DNA of 64,000 nucleotides, taken from Phanerochaete sordida. Its lineage: Eukaryota > Basidiomycota > Agaricomycetes > Polyporales > Phanerochaetaceae. The first letter of the stretch is position 1, and the number at the start of each line of letters is the position of its first letter. Location of the stretch: assembly GCA_019973155.2 (NCBI GenBank), contig BPQB01000005.1, forward strand, positions 62,001 through 126,000, written 5' to 3'. Position numbers and translations under genes: made by a program. This document shows positions 11,301 to 23,021 of this stretch, piece by piece. Under the pieces are notes generated by a model, which ran no database searches, had not been told where the DNA came from, and saw only the letters and a program-made list of their open reading frames with translations.

Positions 11301-14300
11301 GCGTGTCAGTACTGAGCCCAACAACCACCAATTGTACCTTCGCTTCCTCGACGCCCTTAATGTCAAGGCACTGTTCAACTTTGTCTTACATGAGACGTTC
11401 GTCAAGTCCGCGCAGCTCCTCAACTCCGAGAAGACCCTCCAAGTTACCTCAGAGAGAACAATCCTGAAGAACGTCGGAGCGTGGCTTGGCAGCATCACCT
11501 TGGCGCGCGACCGCCCTATCAAGCACAAGAACTTGTCCTTCAAAGACTTGTTGATTGAAGGGTTCGATAATGGGCGGCTCATCGTAGCGATCCCGTTCGT
11601 CTGTAAAACCCTGGAGCCATGTGCCAGGTCCAGGGTTTTCAGGCCGCCGAACCCGTGGTTGATGGCTGTCATTTCGCTTTTGGCAGAGCTGTACCACTAC
11701 GCTGAGCTCAAGCTTAATCTCAAGTTCGAGATCGAGGTGCTCTGCAAGAGTCTCGACATCGACCTCGAGACGGTGCAGGCGACAACGATCCTCCGCAATC
11801 GCCCCCTCTCCGACTCAGGCCCGCAGCTCCCAGAGTACCCAAGCGACATCGACTCGTTGCCCATGGGCGGGTACGACCCTGCACGCATGCAGCCCGACGG
11901 CCAGGTCATCGGCATCAGTGGCGCTCGCGGCTCCGACCAGCGTGCCCTGGACGCTCACATCGAGAACATCCTCGCCAGCGTCCTGCCCATGGTGGTCGTC
12001 AACCCTGCCCTGGCGCCTCTGCACACCAACCAGTCGTTCAAGCGTGCGATGCAGATGGCCGTCGAGCGTTCGATCCGCGAGGTAAGCGACCCGCTTGTAT
12101 ACACGTGAGCAGTTCCTGACGTCCCACCAGATCATTATGCCTGTCGTTGAGCGTTCCGTGACGATCGCGGGCATCTCCACTCGTGAGCTCGTCCTCAAGG
12201 ACTACGTGACTGAGCAAAGCGAGGAGAAGCTGCGCCATGCGGGCCGCCTCATGAGCCAGAAGCTCGCGGGTAGCCTGGCTCAGGTTACTTGCAAGGAGCC
12301 TCTGAGGAGCAACCTTGCCAGCCACCTCCGCATTGTTCTGGGCGAGTTTGGCTTCGCTGAGGTACGCATCGTCGCGAATAATATCCTGGCCATCCTGACC
12401 AGTTTCTGTAGATCATCTCGGATGAGATCATCGCTCTTCTCGTGAACGACAACGTGGACACTGCATGCCAGGCCATTGAGAAGGCCGCGATGGATAAGGC
12501 AGCACTCGAGGTCGATGAAGCATTCATCACGCACTTCGAGGCCAGGAGGCGTCACCGGGAGGTATGTTGCCGACCATAGTCAAGCTACGGACCAGTACTC
12601 AAGTTCGTCTCTAGCAGCGTCCAGGGCAGCCGTTTTGGGATCCCGCTATCCCGGCTTCGTCGCAGTTCACTGCCATTCTGCCCGACCCTCTGCGTATCAG
12701 GCCCAACGGTGTGCAGCACATCCAGGCGGCTGTCTACGAGGACTTCGGTACGCCGTAACGCATCTGCACACGCGCACACGTATACTCATGGTTTGCTCAG
12801 CCACAGACGGTAAGCGGCGCACAGGTGTCATCAGTCGCCCCGGCTCCACGGTATCCTACACCCATAACGATCCGCTGGCATCCATCTACAACGGCTCCCC
12901 CGGCCCCGATGCGCTCGGCAACCGTACGATGCTGTCCCACGCGGATGTCATGGATAGGTTCAACGTGAGTAGTATGGGAGTCATAAGACAGTGCTTGCCT
13001 TGACACTCTTTCCAGGCGCTGGTCAAGGATCTCGAGAGCGTCTTGCCTCAGCTTCCCATCCAGTCCTTGGCTGCCTTGCCTCAGAACCATGATATCCGCC
13101 AACTTCTTCGCGAGTTCCTCTTCTTGGCAGCAAACTCGGCAGATCGCCAGCGCACACCGCTGTTGATGTCGCAGAAGATCGTCCAGCTCTTGTACAAGAC
13201 AAACATGCAGCTCGGACGCGAGATCTACGCCGCGTTGCTGGACTCGCTGTGTCACTCGTTCGAGGAAGTCGCAAAGGAAGCGATCAATTGGCTAATTTAT
13301 GCTGAGGATGAGGTATGGACCATATGTCCGCTGTTTGTCTGTGTCTGATCGTCTCTCGTTTAGCGCAAGTTCAATGTCCCTGTCACCGTCACTCTTCTCC
13401 GGAGCGGTCTCATCAACATTGGCCAGGAAGACCAACAGCTCGCCAAGTTCCTGTTTTCCGATGCCAGGCCATCACTGCAGAACTTCGCCGCTGGCCTCAT
13501 CCGCGAGTGCCTGTCGAGCGATCCGCCAGTCGCCTCTCAGGCTCAGTTCGCATACACCCTGGAGATCCTGATGCAGCTTGCTGCGCAAGGGAAGGCTAAC
13601 GAAGAGTACGTTGGTCTTCATTCGACCACTATCTCGTTTCTGACCGCCTCGTTAGGGTCTTGAAGCTCCTTGACGACCTGCGTGGCGTTCGGCGCCCTTC
13701 GACCGCCGCACCCGATGCAGAAATCCAGCGTCAGCCCTCAGTCAAGCCCGAGAACGAGCCACTCAGAGAGAAGCTGTTCATCTGGTTCCAGCAATGGGTC
13801 CACATCTACCAGCGCTCTCATTCGCCTGAGAAATCGTTCGTCCCGTACATCAGCCAGTTGACCAAGCAGGGGATCCTGAAGGCCGAAGACGTTTCGTCTT
13901 TCTTCTTCCGTGTCTGCATGGAGTCTAGCGTCAACAGCTACGTCAAGTGCGTCAACTCTGGAGAGTTCGACTATGCCTTCCAGGCTCTTGATGCCTTCTC
14001 GCGCCTCATCGTATACATGATCAAGTATCACGGTGATGCTTCGGGTGTCAACAACGAGCAGGCGAAGGTGCATTATCTTACCAAGATCCTGTCCATCGTC
14101 GTCTTGGTCTTGGCGAACATGCACGAGGAGCAGGGCCTGCTCTTCCCTCAGAAGCCCTTCTTCCGCTTCTTCTCCAGCCTCCTGAACGACCTCCACACGA
14201 TCGAGAGCAACCTTGGCGTTGTGTACTTCCCACTGTTGCTGGCCGTCAGGTGTGTAGCTTGGTTCCTCTGCGCGCGCCTATATCTAATAATCCTGTACAG

Positions 14301-15380
14301 TGACACCTTCAGCTCCCTTCAGCCGACTTTCTTCCCAGGCTTCGCATTCTCCTGGATGAGCTTGATCTCCCACAGGCTCTTCATGCCGAAGTTGCTGCTC
14401 TCCGAGAGTCGCGAGGGGTGGCCGACCTTCTACAGGCTCTTGCTCGCCCTGTTCAAGTTCTTGGCGCCCTTCCTGAAGGCTTCTGATCTGCAGCCCGCCA
14501 CTCGGGACCTCTACCGTGGTTCCCTCCGCCTCCTCCTCGTGCTCCTGCACGACTTCCCCGAGTTCCTCAGCGAGTATTACTTCACGCTGTGCGACATCAT
14601 CCCCCCTCACTGCATCCAACTTCGCAACGTCATCCTCAGCGCATTCCCCCCGACCATCATCTTACCCGACCCTCACCTCCGTAATGTTAAGTTTGATTCC
14701 ATCCCGGAGATGGGCCCGATACCCCCTGTGTTGTCAGACTTCTCTTCGGTCCTCAAGGCTGGAGACCTTCGCACCTACCTGGACCAGTATCTATTGAACC
14801 GTGGTTCCCCGTCCTTCCTGCCGTCGCTCAAGGACCGGATCCTCCTCCTTGATGGCTCGACGGAGAAGTACAACCTTTCGCTCATGAACGCCCTCGTCAT
14901 GTACATTGGTGTATCCTCCGTCGCTCAAGCCAAGGCCAGGAGCGGCAGCTCCCTCTTCGTGGCGAGCGATCCGGGTGTAGTCGCGCTGCAGTACCTCGCC
15001 AACAACCTGGACGTCGAAGGTCAGCACCACCTTCTGAGCGCCATGGTACTGCACCTGCGCTACCCCAACGCACACACGCATTGGTTCAGCTCGCTCATGC
15101 TCCATCTCTTCAACGAGATTAAGAACGACAAGTTCAGGGAGATCATGACCAAGGTTCTCCTCGAGCGCTTCCTTGTCCACCGCCCTCATCCTTGGGGAGC
15201 CCTGGTCACGTTCATCGAGTTGCTCAGGAACCCGACTTATGACTTCTGGAACCACGATTTCATTCGCATCGCACCCGAAGTAACGCTTTTGCTCGAAACT
15301 GTACGCTCACTTTCTCGCTCGCTGCTCTGAACATTCGCTGACGCCTTCCTCAGGTCGCAAGGTCCATTTTCCAATCCTAG
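8304..15380 (+). CDS. NOT1: CCR4-NOT complex scaffold subunit Not1 (CNOT1)
   Basis: Very large gene, about 15 exons coding for roughly 2,050-2,100 aa, close to yeast Not1 and somewhat shorter than human CNOT1. The N terminus reads MDNPANPNIHTIVKAQIVF; the intron at about 8418-8484 joins EIRS to LSEQHGLETYLHF. The middle HEAT/MIF4G region includes FVCKTLEPCARSRVF, RPPNPWLMAVISLLAELYHY and LKLNLKFEIEVLCKSL, a strongly conserved CNOT1 stretch. The C-terminal Not1 domain includes VSDTFSSLQPTFFPGFAFSW, HPHPWGALVTFIELLRNP and DFWNHDFIRIAPEV. The last short exon encodes VARSIFQS and the stop. The protein holds together the deadenylases (Caf1, Ccr4), Caf40 and Not2-5, controlling mRNA decay. All intron joins checked keep the frame. 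The downstream gene is convergent. Confidence 0.95.
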
Positions 15381-15625
15381 ACTGTTGCCGCTATCGCCGT
15401 CGCTATCTGTTCTATATATCCGCCTGTCCTGTCATGATCTTTGGGTTTTGTTCTCATCTGCAATTGTATTCTAACAAGACGACAGTATCCCATGTGTCAA
15501 AAGGCATCCGCCAAACTTTCGAACTTTGCTTACACGTCGGGTCTCACGCATCCCAGACTACTACTAGTGCTTATTCTACAAGTGTTGCTGTATATCCCCT
15601 GTAGTACACCCCTCTCTACCGTAAT
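15381..15625. other. Convergent 3' intergenic region
   Basis: 245 bp between the Not1 stop and the hydrolase stop. AT-richer than its surroundings, with TATATATC near 15,412; likely 3' UTRs and polyadenylation signals of both genes. Confidence 0.4.
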
Positions 15626-18600
15626 CTAGAATGATGACATCCCGCCATTCATCGTCCAGCCGTCGCCCCATACCCTGTAGTGGGATGTCAGTGAGCCAAG
15701 CAATGCACTGTTGTTCTGTCTGACGTACCCTGCCGCGTGCACCCCTGCTGCACCTATAGCGTCCGCTTCCGAGTCCAGGACGAGCCAGTCGGGGACTGTG
15801 ATGCCCGTGCGGATGGGAAAGAGGCGGAGCACCCGCTCGAGCGCGGCGTCGTCTTCGGCGAAGAGCACCATCATCACAGCGTCGTCCGCTGTCGGATGCG
15901 GATGGAGAAACAGCGTAGACGAGCCTCGCCCAATGACGCGTCCCTCGAGCGCGAGCCTGCCGTCCCGCAACGCGAACGCGGTGCGCGCCGCAGCCAGTGT
16001 CTCCGCCAGGAACGCATTGCGCGCGTCACCGAGCACGACGACGTTCCCGTCCAGCGCCCCGCCGTCGCGCAAGGCCACCGCCTCGCGCGCGTCGACGATG
16101 CTGCTGTCGAGCTTGTGGTAGACGTCGAGCGCGTGCGCGAGGCGCAGCGCCGCGCTGAGGGACGCGCCGTCGGCCCTGTCGGGCACGACGAGCGTGAGCG
16201 CGCCGGGCGACTGCAGGATCGCGGATGCGCGGCCCGAGGGCTGGATGTGTATGGTCGTTTCGGTGCTGGCCTAGAGATGGTGTGAGCTGGGGTTACCAGG
16301 GGAAAGAGGATGACGCACAGTCCAGGTGCCGTCTGCGGCTTTGCGCGCGACGACGTACGGCGCGGAGGCGTAGCCGTGGGGCAACGGCAACGCCTGGCCC
16401 TCGATCGAAAGCGACGTTTCTGGGGAGAGGACCTCCCTGTGGATCGCGATCGCGCGGACGTTCCGCGAGAACACCGCCAGCGTGCCGTCGTCACCCATCG
16501 TCACCGTCAATCTCGCCAGCCTACAGGCCAGGCGGGTTGTCAGCGGCATCTCCGAGAATGACAGCGAGACACGTACCGCCCCGGTGTCCAGAGTACGAGC
16601 ACGCGGAACCCGTGCAGCGGCCCGCTCTCGGCAGGGATGGCGACCGTGAGCGTGAATGAGCGGGGACGCTGGAGCGCGAGGGGCGCGTCGAGCGAGGCGT
16701 CGATGAAAGCCTGCGTGCGCCCGTCTCCGAAAGCGCCGTCGTAGCAGTGTGGCTCGCCCGGGTCCTCCCGGAAGCTGTGGTAGCTTCAGCAGAAAGCTGC
16801 GATGGACAGGTCTGAAGAACCTACGTGACATTCGCCGCGGGGTTCCAAGTCTTGAGCGTGTCGACTAGGGCGCGAGAGTGCCACACTGGGACGTTCTCGT
16901 CGGCACCACTGCAAGGAGTCAGTACTGCTCCATACCGGGCTGACCGTCGCGACTCACCCGTGTATCGCGAGGATGGGTGTGTCCACCAGGTTCGATACGA
17001 ACAAATCGTTGTCGTCTGGCGTCAGCGCGGTCTCGAGCACCGCACGCATGTACGGGTCGATAAAGCGCGCCGACCTACAACAGACCGTCTGTCACTATCC
17101 CCTCCATCACTCAGTCTGCGACGTACCTCGAGTGCAGCAGTGGCACGTACGCCTGCGCTTTCATGTACGCCGCGGCGGGCACGAGCGCGCGGACGCGGTC
17201 CGGGAACCGCTCCGCGACGTGCCACGCGCCCTGCCCGCCGTTCGAGTGCCCGAGGAGCACGACGCGCGTGCTCGCGGGGTACGCCCACGGCGCCCACTCC
17301 GCACGCGCGGAGAGGATCGCAGGGAGCGCGGCGAGCGCGGCCCACGCGTCCGTCGTGCTGGGGCCGTGCCAGTCGAGGCCCTGTGGAGGAGTTGGTTGGG
17401 AGAGGGGAGGTGGGAGGGCAGAAAGCGACAGACCCATTCGGTGCGACCGGTCGGCACGACAAGCCAGCTGTGCCGCTGGCGCGGGGGCGCGCACAGCCAG
17501 AAGTTGAGGTCGAGCACGGGGACGCCCGCACCGTCTACCAGCCAGGAGCATCAGCTGTGAAAGCCAGTCGCAAACTGCAGAATTAGTGCATACGCAGGAA
17601 TAGAAGCGGAGCCACCGGCTCTTCGCTCGCCTCCTTCGGCGGGACAGCGACGAACGCAGTAGGCGTCGCGCCCCCGGAAAGGTACGTCGCGACGATACCT
17701 TCGAATCCATCCGTGTCCCACGCCGGGATCTGGCGCACAGGCAGCTCAACTATGAGCGTGCTTGCCTGGCCGTTCCCGCGTGTGATCCAGAGCGCGACGG
17801 GCAGCGTGTCGCGCGTGAACGCAGCGTGCTGCGTCAGCGCGAGCGGGAGGACGCGTGTCTGGCCTGCTTCAATGCGCGTTTCGCGCAGGAGCGCGACGGA
17901 GACCTCCTGGTGGGGCGTATGTCAGTCGAGACTCGACATCGACACATCACAACGGACCTCCGAGTCTCGGCCAGTCACGACCTCGGCGCGTGTAACGGTC
18001 CACGTGTCGCCATTCGCGCGCAGGCCGACGCCGAGGGCGTCGCCAAAGGCCCAGCCGCTGACGAACGTTGGGAGGACGTCGTGGTCGGATGCAAGCTGCA
18101 GCCACGGCTCGGGCGGCTGCACACGCGCGGAGATGTTGATGGACAGCTTCGGGACGTCGCTGCCTCTGACCGTCGGGTCGCCGAAGAGTCTTATCTAGGA
18201 GGAGGTTAGCAGTGGGAAAGGCGGAGCGTGGAGGGAGCTACCTCGTAGTCGCCGCTCACAAAGAGGTCGTACGTCGTTGGTTCGTCGAGAGATGGGACAG
18301 TAGGGAGTGCAACGGTGTTCGATGGCGAGGCCTTCATGGCGTAAATGTTTCCGATGTGCCATTTGGGCATAAACGCGCTCGCATCAAGCTCTGCGGGGCT
18401 CCTAGAGGGCAACACTGCGAAAAAGGATCCTTGAATGACATCTACGAGCAGCTGCGGAGGGTCCTGAGGGAAGCGAGACCGCTCGGATGGAGGGTAGAGA
18501 GTGATAGTCGTCCTCAGGACTGCGTGGTGCTGCAGCACTGCCCAGCCCTCTGTCGCGCGAAGCGAGGCCCACCTGCGTCTCCGTATGAGTCGCGATATCT

Positions 18601-19055
18601 CACAATCACACGGCTGAGGTCGCTCACCTCACATCAGGGAACGAAATTTCGAGCAGACCGTCGGACGAGGTCGCTTTGGACCAGCCGACCTCACCGGTAT
18701 CCGCGTATGCAGAAGACCATTTGGCCCCGTAGTCGATGGGCTCCGATACTACGAACCATCAGAGATAGACTCGTAACCTAAGAGCATCCTCACAATTGAG
18801 TGGGAACGACGGCGAGAGAAAATGCTGCTCTCGGGCATGAATTGGGAACGGCCCAAGGACCTATGTCGATATCAAATCGTGAGTATCACTGGGATACAGA
18901 CTTGTGTAGGTACTTGCGTCCCAAGAGTCCGAGATGGCGACCCGCCATGCATTCGGGCCTTGGCCGAGGGGGATCTGTGCATCGGAAGAGCTCATGACGG
19001 GTGGTACTGCAGCGGCCAGAACGAGAGCGCAGCAGACTGCGAGCGCTGTGGTCAT
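15626..19055 (-). CDS. Secreted S9/prolyl-oligopeptidase-like alpha/beta hydrolase
   Basis: Multi-exon gene for a protein of about 900 aa or more. The N terminus (MTTALAVCCALVLAAAVPPVMS) is a good signal peptide, which supports the start at 19,055. A long region follows with a beta-rich look (WHIGNIYAMKAS, YDLFVSGDYEIRLFGDP). The catalytic core lies around 17,550-16,650: GVPVLDLNFWL, WLVVPTGRTEWGLDWHG, nucleophile elbow GHSNGGQG, then PILAIHGGADENVP (likely acid Asp) and DPGEPHCYDG (likely His). A C-terminal domain of about 300 aa ends NGGMSSF. The order resembles fungal proteins annotated as S9 prolyl oligopeptidase catalytic-domain proteins; substrate unknown. The first intron, near 18,910-18,760, was not resolved with certainty, so the residues between the signal peptide and DYGAKWSSAYAD are approximate. 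Confidence 0.78.
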
Positions 19056-19219
19056 GGCTGCATGGAAAGCGCAGCTCGCGCGATGGGTTCCCACGTCGGG
19101 CGGCGGGGTCTCAGCGTCGGGCGGGGCGCATCAACGTCGAGGGCGGATCAGTGATAAGATCGTGGGAGGTGATGCGGGCGAGCTGGAGGACGATGCAGCT
19201 GGCGGGACGGGAGGCGACG
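19056..19219. promoter_or_regulatory. Short divergent promoter region
   Basis: Only 164 bp separate the divergent starts of the S9-like hydrolase (-) and the GH88/105-like gene (+). Both could be coordinately controlled, but no specific site was recognised. Confidence 0.4.
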
Positions 19220-20467
19220 ATGTCTGACCTCGACCTGGACGCGGAGACGCAGAAGCGGCTGCTGCTGCTCCTCCCCGCCCTCCTCACCATCCAGCGCGCC
19301 TCCTGGGAGCAGGGCTGCACCGCACAGGCCCTCCTCGAAGCACACCAGTCCCTCGCCTGCCTCCCCAAGAACCTCTTCCTCCAGTACCTCTATGGCTTTG
19401 CACACGACGCCGCCGTCCGCCAGGCCGACGACGGCCGCCTCGCCGCGGTCCTCAACGGCGACGGCACCACAGACCAGGGCGCGGTCGACCCGGCCTGCAT
19501 AGGCGAGACCTTCTACTACCTCCTCGACCTCCAGGACGCGGACAACCAGGAGCTCTCGCAAGAGGACGCCGCACGCTTCACGAGCAGCGTCGAGGGCATG
19601 CTCAGCTACATCCTCGACCGCTGTCCCCGCGCCCCCATCTCCCCCGACCGCACCGACCCCGCGGACGTGCTGCTCTCGCACCGCATGGACTGCATCCAGA
19701 TCTGGTCCGACGCCGTGTACATGCTCCCGCCCTTCCTCGCCTCCGCCGCCGTGTACTACGCGCGGCGGCCGCACCCCGCCTACGACCCCACGCGCCTCCT
19801 CACCATGGCCCTGCGCCAGATCGACCTCGCCGCGCAGGCGCTCCAGAGCCCGTGCGGGCTGTGGTCGCACATCTTCGACCTGCGCACGTACGAGTTCCGG
19901 CGGCGCGCCTTCTGGGGCGTCGGCAACGGCTGGGTGTGCGGCGGGATCGTGCGCGTGCTCTCGACGCTCGCGGACGCGCTGCAGGGCGCGCACAGCGGCG
20001 CGCTCGCGGGCGTGCTCGCCGTCGCGCCCGTCGCGGAGCTCGTGCAGTCCGCGTACCGCGTGCTCACGCTCACGCTCAACGCGTGCCTCTGCCGGCTGCG
20101 CCCCGACGGGCTCTTCCACAACGTGCTCGACGACGCCGCGAGCTTCGTCGAGACGAACCTCGCGCAGCAGCTCAGCTACACGCTCTTCCGCCTCCTCGAC
20201 CTGCACACGCACGCGCCCGCGCGCGTGCGCAGCGTGCTACGCCTCCCGCCGCTCGACGCGGACACCCGCGCGCGCTGGGAGCGCGACGCCGCCCGCATGC
20301 ACGACGCCGCGTGCCGCAAGACCGACCGCTGGGGCTTCGTCCGCGACGTCTGCGGCTCGCCCCGCTTCGACAAGGCCGGCACCGCCGCCGAGGGCCAGGC
20401 GTGGGCCATCGCCATGGAGGTCGCGCGCTACCGCTATCTCAACGCCACCCTCGCGGGCGAGTCGTGA
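19220..20467 (+). CDS. GH88/GH105-like (alpha/alpha)6-barrel protein
   Basis: Intronless frame of 415 aa beginning MSDLDLDAETQKRLL. Motifs fit the unsaturated glucuronyl/rhamnogalacturonyl hydrolase superfamily: ASWEQGCTAQALLE near the N terminus, CIQIWSDAVYMLPPFLA (the Asp after WS is a candidate catalytic residue), FWGVGNGWVCGGIVRVL, RPDGLFHNVLDD, and CGSPRFDKAGTAAEGQAWAI near the C terminus. These enzymes cleave the delta-4,5-unsaturated sugar left by polysaccharide lyases. No signal peptide is visible, so it is probably intracellular. An in-frame upstream ATG exists at 19,172, but its extension (MRASWRTMQLAGREATMS) is not domain-like. The gene shares a 164-bp divergent promoter region with the secreted hydrolase. 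Exact substrate not predictable. Confidence 0.78.
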   Translation: MSDLDLDAETQKRLLLLLPALLTIQRASWEQGCTAQALLEAHQSLACLPKNLFLQYLYGFAHDAAVRQADDGRLAAVLNGDGTTDQGAVDPACIGETFYYLLDLQDADNQELSQEDAARFTSSVEGMLSYILDRCPRAPISPDRTDPADVLLSHRMDCIQIWSDAVYMLPPFLASAAVYYARRPHPAYDPTRLLTMALRQIDLAAQALQSPCGLWSHIFDLRTYEFRRRAFWGVGNGWVCGGIVRVLSTLADALQGAHSGALAGVLAVAPVAELVQSAYRVLTLTLNACLCRLRPDGLFHNVLDDAASFVETNLAQQLSYTLFRLLDLHTHAPARVRSVLRLPPLDADTRARWERDAARMHDAACRKTDRWGFVRDVCGSPRFDKAGTAAEGQAWAIAMEVARYRYLNATLAGES

Positions 20468-20665
20468 CACGCCCTGTGTTTTCATCTATACCCGGAGCAC
20501 TTTGAAGAGCGGAGGACAGGCGGGACGCGAGGCTCACTCGCTGTTGGGCGGAGGATGCGGAACAGGTGTGTCTGCGACTTTTGATACGCGGGTGTGTGCT
20601 AACGGATGTTCTTGACAGCATGACAGGTCATGTATAGTATTGCTTGCATCAACGTGCCAGGAAAT

Positions 20666-21205
20666 TCAATGTACCGGAACCTTTGCGAGTGCCTCAGCGA
20701 CACTGTGTGCTACTGCCCCTTCTGCAACCAGAGCCGCGATGAACTGTGCCATCCAAGACTGGCAGTCTCTCACTTCGATAGGCTTGAACTGCGAGTATTC
20801 TGTCAGCTCGAGTATCGCGCGCACTGTGGGACGTACGTCGGTGCTACTTGACGACCGCAGGCTGGGCCCGGGGGCAGGCACGTCCAGCGCGATCTCTTCG
20901 AGACGATTGCTGGCCGAGCTCGTGCCTTGCGCACTGACCGGCTCCCCACGAAGGTCCGCCACCACGCCGTCGTCGACAGAGCCCAGCAGGAATATGCCGC
21001 AGCCCTTGGCGTCCGACTCGAGGTCGAAGTCCCGCTGGAACTCGTGCGCGAAGCCTTCTGCCAGCGTCCCGGTGACGTGTATCTTCGTTCCCACCGTCTC
21101 GCTGCCGGCGTGCGGGACGAACAGCGCCCAGTGCGCTCTGAAGAGGCGCGAGTGCGTGACGATGAGCTTCAGCGGCCGGGTGCCCGTGGGGGTTGCGCGA
21201 GACAT
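20666..21205 (-). CDS. Conserved fungal hypothetical protein, 179 aa
   Basis: Single-exon frame starting MSRATPTGTRPLKLIVTHSR and ending LAKVPVH. The early segment THSRLFRAHWALFVPHAG followed by GTKIHVTGTLAEGF resembles a widespread group of uncharacterised fungal proteins with an HWxLFxP core and a following GxxIHVxG strand. This is pattern recognition without a search. The protein has no signal peptide or membrane segment. A C-terminal helix (DCQSWMAQFIAALVAEGAVA) fits the same group. It stands alone, with non-coding sequence on both sides. Function unknown. Confidence 0.65.
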   Translation of the reverse strand: MSRATPTGTRPLKLIVTHSRLFRAHWALFVPHAGSETVGTKIHVTGTLAEGFAHEFQRDFDLESDAKGCGIFLLGSVDDGVVADLRGEPVSAQGTSSASNRLEEIALDVPAPGPSLRSSSSTDVRPTVRAILELTEYSQFKPIEVRDCQSWMAQFIAALVAEGAVAHSVAEALAKVPVH

Positions 21206-22030
21206 GTCTGCGGGCTCGTCTGGCAGGGAGGTTCACGGAAGATGGGTGTTGCTGCTCTGCATCGCCGGGCGAAATGCGCAGAGTGCCCAGGACATGAGGA
21301 TGTCACGGGGGACAGCTTCGCGCAGCAAAAGTCGCTGCGAACAAAGTTACTGACTTGCCAGAGCCGTGCCCAACCCACCAGAAAGGTTCGCGCAGGTACG
21401 AGAAGCCCATATGCGCTTTGGTCTCCTCGACGGACTCGACGACGTGGTTCGTATTCTGTCTTGTAATATCTCTCCCCAAAGAAACTGACACTGAGCATGC
21501 AGGGGGCTGTGGACGTCGTGGTTCGTGGTCAACCTCACAGCGCCTATTCCGAGCAGGTCCAGATTAGGAAGGTCTTCTGGTTTGGGATGAGGAGGTGGGT
21601 GCTTCGCGAGCTCTTCGATGCCCGCCGGCGCCGGCGTCGTCGCCGTTTTTCAGGACCCCAGCTGCACCCGTACGCTCGAATGTCCGATTTTCTCGAGGTG
21701 TGTCGCCTTTTTGGCCCTCTCAGGCATGCTACTGACCGACAGAAGGCTAAACAGCAACATGTACAACAGAGAAAATTAAAAGATGGCGGACGTTTGTCCG
21801 TACACAACGCAGCCGGGCAGGCAGGCCTCCCGAGCCTTGCCTCCGGTCGCCGTTCCGGGGTTCTGTCAACAGAGTAACGTGACCGCTGTGCCAGCCTCTC
21901 CCCGCAGAAAGGTATAAATACCCCTCGCGTTCGCCCTTCCAGCCCCAGCAAACCCTCACCTCGTCCACCACCATCCCCCCAACCACATCCCTTCCCAGCA
22001 ACATGGGGCACGGTGGACACACTACTACTT

Positions 22031-22183
22031 GGGCCGGGCATCGACAGCAGGAGCTGCACGTGGCTGGCAGATACCGCTAGCCTCGCCGACGACGCAAAGC
22101 GACTGGGAACCCCGGCACTGCTGGGTCGATCCTGGGCGCTGTCGTTGGCGAGGTTCCCGTGCAGGCCTGTCGGTGGCACCGGA
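22031..22183. repeat. Degenerate direct repeat, copy 1
   Basis: About 150 bp, from GGGCCGGGCATCGACAGCAG to CCTGTCGGTGGCACCGGA, aligning with 22,337-22,500. Shared blocks include CGACAGCAGGAGCTG, GTGGCTGGCAGAT, CCCGGCACTGC/CGCCGGCACTGC and CAGGCCTGTCGGTGG. By eye about three quarters of positions match. Confidence 0.7.
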
Positions 22184-22336
22184 CCAGCGGCGAGAGGCGA
22201 GATCCTAGGTGAGCACTCACTCCCACCACCGCGTTCGACGACAACTGACCGATGACACAGACTGCCCAAGCCACGGAGCTCAACGAGCCAGAAGACGCGC
22301 ATGCGCGAACACGTACCACTCCTTGGAGTCGCCAGA

Positions 22337-22500
22337 GGGACCGGGCACCGACAGCAGGAGCTGTGTGTGGCTGGCAGATCCCGCTAGCCCTTCTGACGGC
22401 GACTACGCTCCTGGGATCGCCGGCACTGCCGTGTCGGTCCTGGTTTTAGTAGCGGTCGCTGTCAGCTGGGTTCCCACACAGGCCTGTCGGTGGTACCGGA
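22337..22500. repeat. Degenerate direct repeat, copy 2
   Basis: Second copy of the unit at 22,031-22,183, offset about 307 bp, from GGGACCGGGCACCGACAGCA to GGCCTGTCGGTGGTACCGGA. No conserved reading frame spans both copies. Confidence 0.7.
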
Positions 22501-23021
22501 CTTTGCGCATAGGTCGTGGAGCTTGGTGAGTTTTTTTGACCTTCATCTATAAGCAAGGGCTTACAGTTGCTCGTAGGCTCCCTACAACCGGCCTGCGAAC
22601 CAGGGCCATATAACAAGACCCTTCGCATAAACAAGGCCACATTGCAACCATAGCACGCAGCCCGCTCGTAAGCAGACCCGTCGCATGAATTGTTACCATA
22701 TTACTCACAACAGTCTACAGCACGATGCCTAACCTCTACGGCAAACTCATAATCGCCGGAAATATCTGGAGGAGACAGGATTACTGGGATGTCAATGGCG
22801 TTATCGTTTGAGGGTCACTTGGCAGATGGCAGTCAATGCTATAGAACATCTGGATATTGAAGTGTCGGGCACTCTGAATACAAACTCTGGATTTGCTGCA
22901 TTCAATTGTTCGTTTCTTCGAAATCTAAGGGCTCCACGCAATCTTTGTTTTCAAGCTCAAGATCGTAAAGCCAGCTTTGATGGCTGCAAATTTTAATTTT
23001 ACAGGCTATTGAAGCATCCTG

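Larger units (their letters stand above)
21206..23021. other. Gene-poor region with an orphan promoter
   Basis: About 1.8 kb without a convincing gene. A promoter-like GGTATAAATACCCC is at about 21,911, followed by a C/A-rich leader and an ATG at 22,003 whose frame (MGHGGHTTTWAGHRQQ) stops after about 25 codons at 22,080. A degenerate direct repeat follows (22,031-22,183 and 22,337-22,500). From about 22,540 to 23,020 the DNA is AT-richer and shows nothing recognisable. This may be a decayed gene or a non-coding transcript. Confidence 0.45.

Noticed and set aside
10381..11331. 316-codon minus-strand frame inside NOT1
   Set aside because: Antisense shadow of a conserved Not1 exon (10,170-12,081), caused by strong codon bias.
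19148..20212. Long open frame on the minus strand opposite the GH88/105-like gene
   Set aside because: It is Arg/Glu/Val-rich antisense of a GC-rich gene, with no domain; the plus-strand frame has clear family motifs.
21497..21877. 126-codon plus-strand frame in the gene-poor region
   Set aside because: Contains an Arg run from CG-repeat DNA and no domain, and lacks clear splice or promoter support; also a 53-codon alternative frame from 21,618 is no better.
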